Counted from the first letter of the stretch, positions 9,739 through 19,276 are shown. The stretch: DNA of 64,000 nt from Paenibacillus marchantiae (GCF_028771845.1 NZ_CP118270.1:3224001-3288000), one strand, 5' to 3'. Made by a program: numbers and translations. The notes: generated by a model from the letters alone, not told the origin.

Positions 9739-11568
9739 ATGAGACCGTTCCGAATTCGCCTTGCCATCATTATGATGGTGCTGATCGGTATTTCCGTCAT
9801 TGTGGCGGGGTATACGATGGGCAGAGTTTTTAAGACTACTCACATTAATGCATTGGAGCAAACGATGGTGCGTGAGATCAACTTGCTAAAAGCAACGTTC
9901 CCGTTCCATGATGCAACCAATCCAAAAAATGCAGAGACACAGAAATATTACTCAGAACGTGCGGTTGAGCTGGATCGACTGACGGATTCACGGGTAACTT
10001 TTATCAATAAAGATGGAACGGTCATTGGCGACTCGGAGAGCGATCCCAATTCAATGGACAACCACTTGAACCGTCAGGAGATTAAAGAAGCGGTTGGGCA
10101 AAATTATGGTCAGTCGATTCGTTATAGTGCAACATTAGGGCAGGACATGCTGTATGTGGCGCTTCCTGTGAATTCGGATCAAAGCGACATGATCGAGTTA
10201 CCCAGTGGGAAATTTGATGGTTACATTCGACTATCCATGAGTCTTGAAGCTGTTGATCAGGGTCTTCAGCAGGGCTGGATTTTGATGTTCTTCACCTTGG
10301 GCCTTCTGTTCCTGATTGTGGCTCTGGTAAGTTACCGGGTTGCGCGGGGACTGACATCGCCCATTGAGCATATTACGAAGGTGGCTCACCGGATCACCAA
10401 GCTGGATTATGATGCTAGAGTGGATGTAACTCGTAATGATGAGATCGGTCAACTGGGACTTGCCATTAACGGAATGGCAGACAGCCTTCAGATGCAACTG
10501 AAGACGATTAGGGATAATGAAGCGCTGCTGCAAAGTGTGCTTGCCAACATGACGGGCGGCATTATAATGATCGATGCTGGTCAATCTATTGCGCTGGTCA
10601 ATCGGGAAGCGGAGCGTATGCTTGGCATTCAGGCAGAACGGGTTACTGGCAAACCATATATTGAATTGAAGCGGCATTATGAGCTGACACGCACGATTGA
10701 AGAGAGTGTTGCATTGCGAGAACCGATGCATGAAGAAGTAAGTGTGTTCAATCCAGTCGAAAAATTAATTCGCATTGATGGAGTACCGATGTCCGAAGAT
10801 GACGGCGCTTATCGGGGGATGCTCTTCCTTCTGCAGGATGTAACAGCAATCCGCAGGCTGGAATCAATGCGCAGTGAATTCGTCGCGAATGTATCTCATG
10901 AACTCAAAACGCCGGTGGCTGCGGTCAAAGGTTTTGCCGAAACGCTTCTTAGCGGCGGGGTACAGGACAAAGAGACGGAGCGTTCATTCCTGCAGATTAT
11001 CTATGATGAAGGTGACAGACTGAATCGATTAATCGGAGATATTCTGGAGTTATCCAAAATTGAGTCCAAACGGGCTCCCCTGCAATGTTCACCTGTGCAT
11101 GTGCATTCGTTCTTTGAGATGGTCCTGGGTACCTTGTCCAAGGTGGCGGAGAAGAAAGAGATTCGCCTGGAGATGAATGTTCCCGAAGAATTGTATATTG
11201 AAGCTGATGAGGATAAAATGAAGCAGATCTTTATTAATCTGTTATCCAACGGCATTAATTACACGCCTGAGGGCGGACGGGTAAAATTACAAGTGTCGGT
11301 TGAATATAATGAGGACGAAGAAGAAGTTGTATTTGCAGTATCCGACACAGGAATTGGTATTCCGAAGAAAGATTTGCCGCGGATTTTTGAACGCTTCTAT
11401 CGGGTGGATAAGGGCAGATCCCGTAATTCGGGAGGCACCGGACTTGGACTTTCAATTGTGAAACATCTGGTAGAATTGCACCATGGCAAACTGTCTGTAG
11501 AGAGCGAACTTGGCATGGGGACTACGTTTCGTGTTATCCTTCCATTAATTCAGGATGAAGAAATCTAG
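9739..11568 (+). CDS. phoR: Phosphate sensor histidine kinase PhoR
   Basis: A 609-aa membrane sensor kinase. TM1 is at about 8-28 and TM2 at about 176-197, enclosing an extracytoplasmic sensor domain of about 145 residues. HAMP (198-250), PAS (260-360), HisKA and HATPase_c domains follow. Phospho-acceptor His387 is in VSHELKTP; the ATP site shows NLLSNGINYTP, DTGIGIP and GGTGLGLSIVK. The architecture and its place next to pstB-phoU support the phosphate kinase PhoR, which phosphorylates PhoP when phosphate is scarce. Here phoR precedes phoP, the reverse of the Bacillus phoP-phoR order, and 115 bases separate them, with a Pho box before phoP. Confidence 0.88.
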   Translation: MRPFRIRLAIIMMVLIGISVIVAGYTMGRVFKTTHINALEQTMVREINLLKATFPFHDATNPKNAETQKYYSERAVELDRLTDSRVTFINKDGTVIGDSESDPNSMDNHLNRQEIKEAVGQNYGQSIRYSATLGQDMLYVALPVNSDQSDMIELPSGKFDGYIRLSMSLEAVDQGLQQGWILMFFTLGLLFLIVALVSYRVARGLTSPIEHITKVAHRITKLDYDARVDVTRNDEIGQLGLAINGMADSLQMQLKTIRDNEALLQSVLANMTGGIIMIDAGQSIALVNREAERMLGIQAERVTGKPYIELKRHYELTRTIEESVALREPMHEEVSVFNPVEKLIRIDGVPMSEDDGAYRGMLFLLQDVTAIRRLESMRSEFVANVSHELKTPVAAVKGFAETLLSGGVQDKETERSFLQIIYDEGDRLNRLIGDILELSKIESKRAPLQCSPVHVHSFFEMVLGTLSKVAEKKEIRLEMNVPEELYIEADEDKMKQIFINLLSNGINYTPEGGRVKLQVSVEYNEDEEEVVFAVSDTGIGIPKKDLPRIFERFYRVDKGRSRNSGGTGLGLSIVKHLVELHHGKLSVESELGMGTTFRVILPLIQDEEI

Positions 11569-11603
11569 TGCAATGGAAGTGAAATGTAAAAGGAATGAGC
11601 TGT

Positions 11604-11638
11604 TTTACACAGAGTTAACAATTAGGTGCTATGATAAT
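11604..11638 (+). promoter_or_regulatory. PhoP box and promoter of phoP
   Basis: TTTACA at 11604 and TTAACA at 11615 are direct repeats exactly 11 bases apart, the pattern of PhoP binding sites (TTAACA-like repeats with about 5-base spacers). A TATGAT -10 element lies at 11630-11635. This implies autoregulation of phoP. Confidence 0.7.
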
Positions 11639-11683
11639 GAAAGTGTTGTGGCAACAGACAACCTATAAGAGAGAAGGGGTATC

Positions 11684-12412
11684 ATGGCGCAGCGTTTGCT
11701 CGTTATTGAAGATGAACCAACATTATCAAGATTGCTTACGTATAACCTGACACAAGAGGGCTATGATGTTATTGCTGAGGATCACGGATCTTCAGGTTAT
11801 GATCGGGCGTTGTCCCAGGAGTTTGATCTGATTCTGCTGGATCTGATGCTTCCTGGAATGAACGGTCTGGATATTCTGAATAAGTTACGAATTCAGGGTG
11901 TTAGCACACCGGTCATTATTCTCACAGCCAAAAACGGTGAAGCCGAAGTTGTACAAGGCTTAAAATCAGGTGCCGATGATTATATTACGAAGCCATTTGG
12001 TGTATCCGAATTGCTTGCTCGCGTAGATGCAGTGTTAAGACGTTATTCGAACGGTGAAGATTTGCCGCAACCAGAGGATAAAGACGGTTCCCGTATTATT
12101 CTGGGAGAGCTTGAGATTTATCCTTTGAAGTATGAAGTGACACTGGGTGGACAATCCATCAGTCTTCGTCCCAAGGAGTTCGAGGTACTGCTTTATCTGG
12201 CCAAGAAGCCGGGTGTTGTGCTTACACGGGATGATCTGATGAATGCGGTCTGGGGCTTCGATTATATCGGAGGACAGCGCACGGTGGACGTTCATGTCAG
12301 TTCATTGCGGAAAAAGTTGGAGCTGGACCCGGAATCGGTTCATATTGATTCGATTCGCGGTGTAGGTTATAAATTGGTTGTAAAAAGAAAAACTCCCCAT
12401 CATTCAAGTTAA
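11684..12412 (+). CDS. phoP: Phosphate response regulator PhoP (OmpR family)
   Basis: A 242-aa OmpR/PhoB-type regulator. The receiver domain (1-120) has the acidic pair in IEDEPTL, the phospho-acceptor Asp53 in LLDLMLPG, Thr in ILTAKNG and the KPF lysine. The winged-helix domain (about 140-236) ends with QRTVDVHVSSLRKKLE and IRGVGYKL, the DNA-contacting and wing segments. It binds TTAACA-type repeats to switch on phosphate genes. AAGGGG lies close upstream of ATG 11684. The stop codon is inside the following terminator. Three Pho boxes in this window are its likely targets. Confidence 0.9.
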   Translation: MAQRLLVIEDEPTLSRLLTYNLTQEGYDVIAEDHGSSGYDRALSQEFDLILLDLMLPGMNGLDILNKLRIQGVSTPVIILTAKNGEAEVVQGLKSGADDYITKPFGVSELLARVDAVLRRYSNGEDLPQPEDKDGSRIILGELEIYPLKYEVTLGGQSISLRPKEFEVLLYLAKKPGVVLTRDDLMNAVWGFDYIGGQRTVDVHVSSLRKKLELDPESVHIDSIRGVGYKLVVKRKTPHHSS

Positions 12413-12434
12413 CAATGATCGGGGAGTTTTTTTT
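12391..12434 (+). terminator. Intrinsic terminator overlapping the phoP stop
   Basis: AACTCCCC-ATCATT pairs with AATGATCGGGGAGTT, followed by eight T. The T-run merges into the next Pho box. Confidence 0.85.
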
Positions 12435-12448
12435 ACATTCCGTTAACA
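12432..12448 (+). promoter_or_regulatory. PhoP box upstream of the CBS/chemoreceptor-like gene
   Basis: TTTACA at 12432 and TTAACA at 12443 repeat with 11-base phasing. The core is identical over 20 bases with the box before pstB. A further TTAACA at 12409, in the terminator loop, is one base out of phase. Confidence 0.65.
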
Positions 12449-12563
12449 TAAACAATTATTTTCCTTTACGTATAGGGAGTAGGATGAAGCTGTCTGAGTG
12501 ATACTTTATACCTATATATTCCACCTCAGGACGGAGCTCATACGTAAAGGAGATTGCGCATTT

Positions 12564-13757
12564 ATGCCCATGTTGCTCGAAGTGAAGCCCGACCAGCCCG
12601 AAGAAATGATAAATACGCAACAGGAACAAGTTGTAGCTCCCACGGGAGAACAAAAAGATGAAGATGAAATTGGGGTCACCAAAGAGAATGTAATTTCATT
12701 ACGGGACTATTGCCGTCAAATACCTGTAGTTGACGTTCACACTACCTGCGGGGAAGCGGCAAGCCTGCTCAATCAGGATCAGGAATATCCGTGTATTGTA
12801 TTATGTGATGATCACATGCGGCCATTAGGTTTTTTGATGCGAGAGACATTATACCGAATGTTGAATGGACGCTTCGCGGCAGATCTTTTCTATCGTAAGC
12901 CGGTTGTACACGTAGCGGACTCTTCTCCTGTTATTGTCGATGTGCATGCAGAAGCGACCGCGATTATTGACATCGCTCTTGCACGCAGTGAGCAACATTT
13001 CTACGATTGTTTGATCGTTACGGAAGAAGACCGATTGCTGGGTGTGTTGACGATGAGGGATGTTATGTCCCTTTCCCGTAAACTGCAGCATGTGGCTTCG
13101 GAAGAACGTGTACATATTATTACACAGAGCAGACAGGAAATAACGAGAATCAACGACTCCGTCACCAAACTGGTTCAAGCCGCTCAAAAGGCTGGGGTAG
13201 AAGCGTCTCAGATCATGCAGTTGTCCGAACAGGGAGCGAGCAGTCTCAGTCAGGTTGATGCTTCCTATAACCGTGTATATCAGCATATGGAGGGTCAGCA
13301 GAAACACGCCGATGACATGCTGAGCTCTATCGACATGGGTTCCGGGATGGCACGTTCCATTCGTTTATTGGCTGACCAAAGTGGGCTACTCGCTATGAAT
13401 GCTTCCATCGAAGCGGCACATGCGGGGGAGTACGGACGGGGTTTCCAGGTCGTTGCTGGTGAGATTCGTGCACTAGCCAAGCAGACCCGTGAGGTTGCGG
13501 GAAATATGTCCTCTTTACTGGATGATATCGGAGGATTGACCAGACAGACTGTAGAACTGGTGAGAGCAAGCGCGGCAGAGATTGACAGCAGCTCCGTTCA
13601 TGTAAACGAAGGAGGGGATGCATTCAAACAGCTGAACACGGCTGTGGCAGGCATGTCCCATATTGCAGAGGATATCGCGAAGGAAGGCAAAACGGCTGGA
13701 GAATTGGCCGAGCACATTCGGGAGAGACTGGAAGATATGGTCCAGGCGGATGACTAA
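12564..13757 (+). CDS. Soluble CBS-domain protein with methyl-accepting chemotaxis signalling domain
   Basis: A 397-aa protein with no membrane segment. After an acidic, Gln/Glu-rich N-terminus (1-45), two CBS-like units (about 50-105 and 110-170; the second ends LLGVLTMRDVMSLSR) can bind a nucleotide or other ligand. A long helical region follows that contains the chemoreceptor hairpin tip LLAMNASIEAAHAGEYGRGF and VVAGEIRALAKQ, the site contacting CheA/CheW. The ATG at 12564 is 11 bases after AAAGGAGA; the frame opens further upstream without a ribosome binding site. It lies between phoP and pstB and has a Pho box, so it may report phosphate or energy state to the chemotaxis system. That role is inference. 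Confidence 0.8.
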   Translation: MPMLLEVKPDQPEEMINTQQEQVVAPTGEQKDEDEIGVTKENVISLRDYCRQIPVVDVHTTCGEAASLLNQDQEYPCIVLCDDHMRPLGFLMRETLYRMLNGRFAADLFYRKPVVHVADSSPVIVDVHAEATAIIDIALARSEQHFYDCLIVTEEDRLLGVLTMRDVMSLSRKLQHVASEERVHIITQSRQEITRINDSVTKLVQAAQKAGVEASQIMQLSEQGASSLSQVDASYNRVYQHMEGQQKHADDMLSSIDMGSGMARSIRLLADQSGLLAMNASIEAAHAGEYGRGFQVVAGEIRALAKQTREVAGNMSSLLDDIGGLTRQTVELVRASAAEIDSSSVHVNEGGDAFKQLNTAVAGMSHIAEDIAKEGKTAGELAEHIRERLEDMVQADD

Positions 13758-13829
13758 ATGACGGTAGGATAGGCATCATTCATACGCAATGATCGGATAG
13801 GAGGGTCATGGGTGTGAAAGATGTCTCTT

Positions 13830-13888
13830 TTTACATTCCGTTAACATGAAAGTGATACTGTTTTTACAATGAGAGGGTAGGATATTAT
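13830..13888 (+). promoter_or_regulatory. Extended PhoP box and promoter of pstB
   Basis: TTTACA at 13830, TTAACA at 13841, a degenerate unit at 13852 and TTTACA at 13863 form four positions with 11-base phasing, the layout of a full PhoP core-binding region. TATTAT at 13883 is a suitable -10 element. Confidence 0.75.
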
Positions 13889-13975
13889 AGATGACCGAGA
13901 GCCAAGTTCAATCATTGGCATCGGTCTACGTAAGGGAATCTGGTTGTCCCTGCCGCGAAGGAGAAGTGAACATCC

Positions 13976-14731
13976 ATGAAGGACCTCATTCACATTGAAG
14001 GACTTAATTTATACTATGATACGCATCACGCGCTTAAAAATATATCGATGGACCTGCCGGAGAAGACAGTTACCGCGTTTATCGGTCCGTCGGGTTGTGG
14101 TAAATCGACCTTGCTTCGTACATTGAATCGGATGAATGACATGATTCCAGGCGTACGTGTGGAAGGACAAGTTATGTTGGACGGTTCCGACATTTATAGC
14201 AATGAGATTGAAGTAGAGACGCTGCGTAAGCGGGTCGGAATGGTATTTCAGCAGCCTAACCCTTTTCCAAAATCGATCTACGATAACGTGGCCTACGGAC
14301 CACGACTTCATGGGGTGACGCAAAAAGCCGAACTGGATCGTTTGGTTGAGCAGAGTCTTGTTCATGCTGCACTGTGGGATGAAGTGAAGGATGTGCTCAA
14401 AAAATCGGCACTCAGTCTCTCCGGTGGACAACAGCAGCGCCTCTGTATTGCACGTGCTCTGGCCGTGCAGCCTGACGTACTGTTGATGGATGAAGCAACG
14501 TCTGCACTTGATCCAATCTCAACGCTCAAAATTGAGGAACTGGTCAAGGAACTGCACCACAAATACACGATTGTAATGGTAACCCACAACATGCACCAAG
14601 CTGCACGGGTATCGGGTCGTACGGTATTTTTCCTGAACGGGGAAGTGGTGGAGGCAGCAGATACAGAAACGTTGTTCTCCACACCGCAGGATTCCAGAAC
14701 CGAGGATTATATATCCGGACGGTTCGGATAA
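13976..14731 (+). CDS. pstB: Phosphate ABC transporter ATP-binding protein PstB
   Basis: A 251-aa ABC ATPase that energises high-affinity phosphate uptake by the Pst system at the inner face of the membrane. Walker [10 protein letters not shown] is near residue 37, the PstB-typical [18 protein letters not shown] follows, then signature LSGGQQQR and Walker [14 protein letters not shown] (Asp172, Glu173). PstB usually has proline after that glutamate; here it is Ala174. AAGGAGA lies 11 bases before the ATG. pstS, pstC and pstA are absent; pstB sits alone with phoU under a Pho box, so the permease genes must lie elsewhere or a separate PstB serves them. Confidence 0.88.
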   Translation: MKDLIHIEGLNLYYDTHHALKNISMDLPEKTVTAFIGPSGCGKSTLLRTLNRMNDMIPGVRVEGQVMLDGSDIYSNEIEVETLRKRVGMVFQQPNPFPKSIYDNVAYGPRLHGVTQKAELDRLVEQSLVHAALWDEVKDVLKKSALSLSGGQQQRLCIARALAVQPDVLLMDEATSALDPISTLKIEELVKELHHKYTIVMVTHNMHQAARVSGRTVFFLNGEVVEAADTETLFSTPQDSRTEDYISGRFG

Positions 14732-14794
14732 GCAAGCTGAGTTCGAACGATCCCGGCGTGTCCGGAGATGATGGATAAGGAGGACATGGAATCT

Positions 14795-15454
14795 ATGATT
14801 CGCAGAAGAGAATTTGATCAGGAGCTTGAGGAACTGCGCACACTGCTTCGGCAAATGGGTGAGCATGTAGGCACAGCGTTGGATGGTGCTATTGAAAGTT
14901 TACAGACGATGGATGCCGAGAAAGCTCAGGTCATCATCAAGAATGATGCGAATCTGAATGCCTTGGAAGACAAGATTATGGAATTGGGTTCCAAGCTCAT
15001 CATTACACAACAGCCGGTAGCGAAGGATTTGCGACGCATTATTGTTGCCTTCAAAATCTCAAGTGACTTGGAGCGTATGGGTGACCTTGCGCTGGATGTG
15101 GCCAAAGTGACCCTTCGTATGGATGGGCAGGAGCTCATTAAACCGCTTGTGGATATTCCAAGAATGGCGGAAATCGTGAAGTCCATGATTGAGGAATCCA
15201 TTGAATCCTTCCTGAAAGAAAATACGGATCTGGCCTACAAAATGGCTCAGACCGATGATCAGGTTGACCAATTGTACAGTCATATGATCAGTGACCTCTA
15301 CTCGTTTATGACAGACCATCCAAATAAGGCTTCCCAAGCGATGCTCTTGATGTTGGTAGGACGTTATATCGAACGGATTGGTGACCACGCAACAAACATT
15401 GGTGAGAGCACGGTGTATCTGGTAACAGGAAAACGCCCTGATTTGAATCAATAG
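14795..15454 (+). CDS. phoU: Phosphate transport system regulator PhoU
   Basis: A 219-aa all-helical PhoU protein with two three-helix repeats. Each repeat carries the metal-binding signature: DLERMGDLA in the first and YIERIGDHATNIGE in the second. PhoU links the Pst transporter to PhoR and restrains phosphate uptake and Pho signalling. ATG 14795 is chosen because TAAGGAGGA lies 10 bases upstream; the in-frame ATGs at 14768, 14771 and 14786 have none or are too close. It follows pstB by 63 bases and is probably co-transcribed from the same Pho-box promoter; a terminator closes the unit. Confidence 0.92.
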   Translation: MIRRREFDQELEELRTLLRQMGEHVGTALDGAIESLQTMDAEKAQVIIKNDANLNALEDKIMELGSKLIITQQPVAKDLRRIIVAFKISSDLERMGDLALDVAKVTLRMDGQELIKPLVDIPRMAEIVKSMIEESIESFLKENTDLAYKMAQTDDQVDQLYSHMISDLYSFMTDHPNKASQAMLLMLVGRYIERIGDHATNIGESTVYLVTGKRPDLNQ

Positions 15455-15498
15455 GTAACCGTTTTTAGTGGAATTGGGGTATTATTCGTAGCGAAATG

Positions 15499-15558
15499 AA
15501 GGGACTTTCTCTCGGACGGCCTGTGAACAGGTCATCCGCGGAGGGAGTTCTTTTTTTT
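15499..15558 (+). terminator. Intrinsic terminator after phoU
   Basis: A long imperfect stem (GGACTTTCTCTCGGACGGCCTG against CAGGTCATCCGCGGAGGGAGTTC) is followed by eight T. Confidence 0.75.
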
Positions 15559-15674
15559 GCAGGCCAGATCATGGCCTATAAAGATGACTAATTTTTTTGT
15601 TGTAACAGGTGTGTATGGTATCATGAGAGTAGATGTGATTGAAGGATTGACCATACGATACGCGAGGTGCTGGA

Positions 15675-18329
15675 ATGGACAAGTTTATTCTTATAGATGG
15701 AAATAGCATTATTTACAGGGCGTTTTTTGCAATGCCACCGCTAACTAACTCGAAAGGCTTGCACACCAATGCGGTGTACGGCTTCACCACGATGCTGCTG
15801 CGCTTGCTGGAAGAGCATAAACCGACACATGTGATGGTGGCATTTGATGCAGGCAAAGTTACGTTCCGACACGAAGGTTACCAGGAGTATAAGGGTGGTC
15901 GGGAGAAAACACCGCCGGAGTTGTCGGAACAATTTCCGCTGCTGAAAGAGCTGCTTCAGGGCTTCGGGATTGCCCAGTTTGAGCTTGCAGGGTTTGAAGC
16001 GGATGATATTATCGGAACATTAACGAAACGTGCGGATGAAGCCGGAAGACAGGTTCTCGTTGTGTCAGGTGACAAAGATATGCTGCAGCTTGCCTCTGAA
16101 CATGTGCATATCGGGCTTACGCGCAAAGGGGTAACCGAGATTGAGCTATACGATCCCGCTCAGATTAAGGAGCGCTATGGTCTGACCCCGCTGCAAATCA
16201 TTGACCTCAAAGGTCTGATGGGTGATGCGTCCGACAATATTCCGGGCATTCCTGGTGTTGGAGAGAAAACGGCTCTGAAGCTGCTGCACCAGTTCGGTTC
16301 GGTTGAGGAAGTTCTTAACGGCACAGGTGAGCTAAAGGGCAAAATGAAAGAAAAAATTGAGGCTCACGCCGAAGATGCACGTATGAGCAAGCAGCTTGCC
16401 ACGATCCACCGTGAAGTTCCATTGGAACAAACTTGGGAAGATATGCAGTTTGCTGGCTTAAAAGAGGAACTGGCAGGTCCGGCTTTGGCCAAGCTCGAAT
16501 TCAAGTCTTTGCTAGAGCGCCTGTCATTCCGTGCAAGTGTAGTTTCTGAACAGGAAGCCGTTCCGGCGGCCGTAGTGGAATCCTCCATTGCAACAGAAGA
16601 AACGATTAGTGAACTGTTCGGTTCACTCGAATCCATTGATGTGCTGCATGTGGAGACACATGGTGATAACCCGCATCAGGCGAAACTCATTGGACTTGCT
16701 GTTGGTTCAGCCGAAACCTATACATTCCTGTCTCCCGAGTTGCTTCAGTCTGATGCAGCGGCCCCAGTAAGAGAATGGCTTGGCAACGCAGAACAACCCA
16801 AGCGTGGTTATGATCTGCATCGTGTTGATCTGGCACTGCATGCGCATGGCATTGAGTTTGCTGGAGCGTCCTTTGATGTGCAGCTGGCTGCCTATTTGCT
16901 TGATCCAACCGAATCGAATCAGACGATTAGCGGCCTGACCACGAAGTATGGTCTGCCTTCCCTCGTGGAGGATGATTCGGTTATGGGCAAAGGTGCAAAA
17001 TACAGAGTGCCTGAGGCGGATATATTGGGCGATTTTCTGTGTCGCAAAGCGGCGGCAGTAGCAGCCATTATTCCACTCCAGGAGCAGGCGCTGGAGAGCA
17101 ATGAGATGAACGCACTTTTCCATGAACTGGAGATGCCATTGTCACGTATTCTTGCAGATATGGAGAAACAGGGGATTAAGGCTAATACGGCAGATTTGAA
17201 GGCTTTGGGTAGTGAGTTCGAAGAAAATATAAGCAGGTTGATGGCGGAAATCTACAAGCTTTCCGGTACGGAATTCAATCTGAATTCACCGAAACAGCTG
17301 GGTGAGATTTTATTTGATAAACTCGGTTTGCCTGTGGTGAAGAAAACAAAGACAGGATACTCTACGGATGCCGAAGTATTGGAGAAGCTGGCTCCATATA
17401 ATGATGTGGTCAAACATATTCTGCAATATCGTCAACTTGCCAAGTTGCAGTCCACATATGTAGAAGGACTCCTCAAAGAGATTTCAGATAAGGATGGCAA
17501 GGTGCATACGTTTTACCGTCAGACGATTGCGGCTACTGGACGTCTTAGCAGCCAGTTCCCGAACTTGCAGAACATTCCGATTCGGATGGAGGAAGGCCGT
17601 AAAATCAGAAAGGTATTTGTTCCTTCCGAACCAGGGTGGTCCATTTTGGCAGCAGACTATTCGCAGATTGAACTGCGCGTCCTTGCACATATTTCAGATG
17701 ATGAGCGGCTGAAGGAAGCTTTTGTCCAGGACATGGATATCCATACGAAGACGGCCTCAGATGTGTTTGGCGTGAAGCCAGAAGAGGTGGATGGAGACAT
17801 GCGTCGTTCTGCCAAGGCGGTTAACTTTGGTATCGTATACGGGATCAGCGACTACGGTTTGTCTCAGAACCTGCACATCACGCGGAAAGAGGCAGCACAG
17901 TTCATTGATCAATATTTTGAAGTATTCCAGGGTGTGCGTCGATATATGGATGATATTGTGAAGGAAGCCCGTCAGGATGGTTATGTCAAAACGTTGCTGG
18001 AACGCCGTCGTTATCTGCCAGAAATCAATGCAAGCAACTTTAACCTGCGTTCCTTTGCTGAACGGACAGCAATGAATACACCGATCCAGGGAACTGCGGC
18101 AGATATCATCAAGCTTGCCATGGTACAGATGGATGAAGCACTGCGTGAACGCAAGCTGAAGAGCCGCATGCTATTACAGGTGCACGATGAGCTTGTATTC
18201 GAAGTGCCTGCGGATGAAATGGAACTGATGAAAGAGCTGGTTCCTTCGGTGATGGAAAAAGCATTGGAGCTGTCAGTGCCGCTAAAAGCGGAAGTCAGCT
18301 ACGGAGAAAACTGGTACGAGGCTAAATAA
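15675..18329 (+). CDS. polA: DNA polymerase I
   Basis: An 884-aa family A DNA polymerase for Okazaki-fragment processing and repair. The N-terminal 5'-3' exonuclease (FEN-like) domain spans about 1-290 and is intact (FEADDIIGT, DKDMLQL, GDASDNIPG). The middle domain (305-490) resembles a 3'-5' exonuclease, but the expected DxE is H325-V-E327 in VLHVETHG, so proofreading is very likely lost, as in other bacilli. The polymerase domain has motif A DYSQIELR (Asp661), the O-helix RRSAKAVNFGIVYG and motif C VHDELVFE (Asp838). Its order with mutM, ytaF and coaE is conserved in Bacillales. Confidence 0.95.
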   Translation: MDKFILIDGNSIIYRAFFAMPPLTNSKGLHTNAVYGFTTMLLRLLEEHKPTHVMVAFDAGKVTFRHEGYQEYKGGREKTPPELSEQFPLLKELLQGFGIAQFELAGFEADDIIGTLTKRADEAGRQVLVVSGDKDMLQLASEHVHIGLTRKGVTEIELYDPAQIKERYGLTPLQIIDLKGLMGDASDNIPGIPGVGEKTALKLLHQFGSVEEVLNGTGELKGKMKEKIEAHAEDARMSKQLATIHREVPLEQTWEDMQFAGLKEELAGPALAKLEFKSLLERLSFRASVVSEQEAVPAAVVESSIATEETISELFGSLESIDVLHVETHGDNPHQAKLIGLAVGSAETYTFLSPELLQSDAAAPVREWLGNAEQPKRGYDLHRVDLALHAHGIEFAGASFDVQLAAYLLDPTESNQTISGLTTKYGLPSLVEDDSVMGKGAKYRVPEADILGDFLCRKAAAVAAIIPLQEQALESNEMNALFHELEMPLSRILADMEKQGIKANTADLKALGSEFEENISRLMAEIYKLSGTEFNLNSPKQLGEILFDKLGLPVVKKTKTGYSTDAEVLEKLAPYNDVVKHILQYRQLAKLQSTYVEGLLKEISDKDGKVHTFYRQTIAATGRLSSQFPNLQNIPIRMEEGRKIRKVFVPSEPGWSILAADYSQIELRVLAHISDDERLKEAFVQDMDIHTKTASDVFGVKPEEVDGDMRRSAKAVNFGIVYGISDYGLSQNLHITRKEAAQFIDQYFEVFQGVRRYMDDIVKEARQDGYVKTLLERRRYLPEINASNFNLRSFAERTAMNTPIQGTAADIIKLAMVQMDEALRERKLKSRMLLQVHDELVFEVPADEMELMKELVPSVMEKALELSVPLKAEVSYGENWYEAK

Positions 18330-18445
18330 TAGATCCCAAGCGGGTTTTCCGTTATTTTACAAAATATTTTTCAACTGTTTTCGACACAAGAAGGGGTCCC
18401 GCTGAGCGCCATCTTCCGTTATAATATAGGGGAGGTGAGAACATC

Positions 18446-19276
18446 ATGCCGGAATTACCGGAAGTCGAAACAGTCAGAAGAACATTGAATCAACTTATTG
18501 TTGGCAAGACCATTGACTCCGTTACCGTTAGCTTGCCGCGGATTATTCAGCGGCCGGACGACATAGATGCATTTGCAATGGAACTTAAGGGACATACCGT
18601 GATCGGTGTGGAGCGCAGAGGCAAGTTTTTGCGTATTTTGCTGGACGGGCTGGTGCTTGTCTCCCATCTGCGGATGGAAGGCAGGTACGGGGTATACCAA
18701 CAGCATGAGGAAGTGGAGAAGCATACCCATGTTATCTTTCACTTTACCGATGGTACAGAATTACGTTACAAGGATGTCCGTCAATTCGGTACAATGCATC
18801 TCTTCAATGCAGGGGAGGAACTGGTATCCAAACCTTTGTTAAAACTGGGGCTGGAGCCGCTTGATCCTGCGTTTACTGTAGCTGCATTCCGTGATGCTGT
18901 TGGCAAACGCACGACCAAAATTAAAGCCGTCTTGTTAAATCAGGCATATGTGGTCGGCATCGGGAATATTTATGTGGACGAGGCCTTGTTCCGCGCTGGA
19001 ATTCATCCAGAAACCATTGCCAAGACATTAACCGAAGCCCAGTTAACCGTGCTGCATGAAGCGATCGTGGTTACGCTCCAGGATGCGGTGAATGCAGGAG
19101 GTTCCTCCATTAAGTCCTATGTCAATGGACAGGGCGAGATGGGAATGTTCCAGCATCAGTTGAAAATATATGGACGCAAGTCTGAACCTTGTGCAACGTG
19201 TGGCACATTAATCGAGAAGAGTGTTGTAGGTGGTAGGGGCACGCATTACTGTCCAAACTGTCAACCGCTGCTCTAA
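18446..19276 (+). CDS. mutM: Formamidopyrimidine-DNA glycosylase
   Basis: A 276-aa Fpg/MutM, a bifunctional base-excision enzyme that removes 8-oxoguanine and formamidopyrimidines and nicks the abasic site. Pro2-Glu3 (MPELPEVE), the catalytic N-terminus, and Lys60 (RRGKFL) are present. The helix-two-turn-helix region includes VGIGNIYVDEALF. The C-terminal zinc finger is a CxxC...CxxC ending in HYCPNCQ. GGGAGGTGAG precedes the ATG. It follows polA and precedes ytaF in one direction with short gaps, so a DNA repair/replication operon is likely. Confidence 0.95.
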   Translation: MPELPEVETVRRTLNQLIVGKTIDSVTVSLPRIIQRPDDIDAFAMELKGHTVIGVERRGKFLRILLDGLVLVSHLRMEGRYGVYQQHEEVEKHTHVIFHFTDGTELRYKDVRQFGTMHLFNAGEELVSKPLLKLGLEPLDPAFTVAAFRDAVGKRTTKIKAVLLNQAYVVGIGNIYVDEALFRAGIHPETIAKTLTEAQLTVLHEAIVVTLQDAVNAGGSSIKSYVNGQGEMGMFQHQLKIYGRKSEPCATCGTLIEKSVVGGRGTHYCPNCQPLL

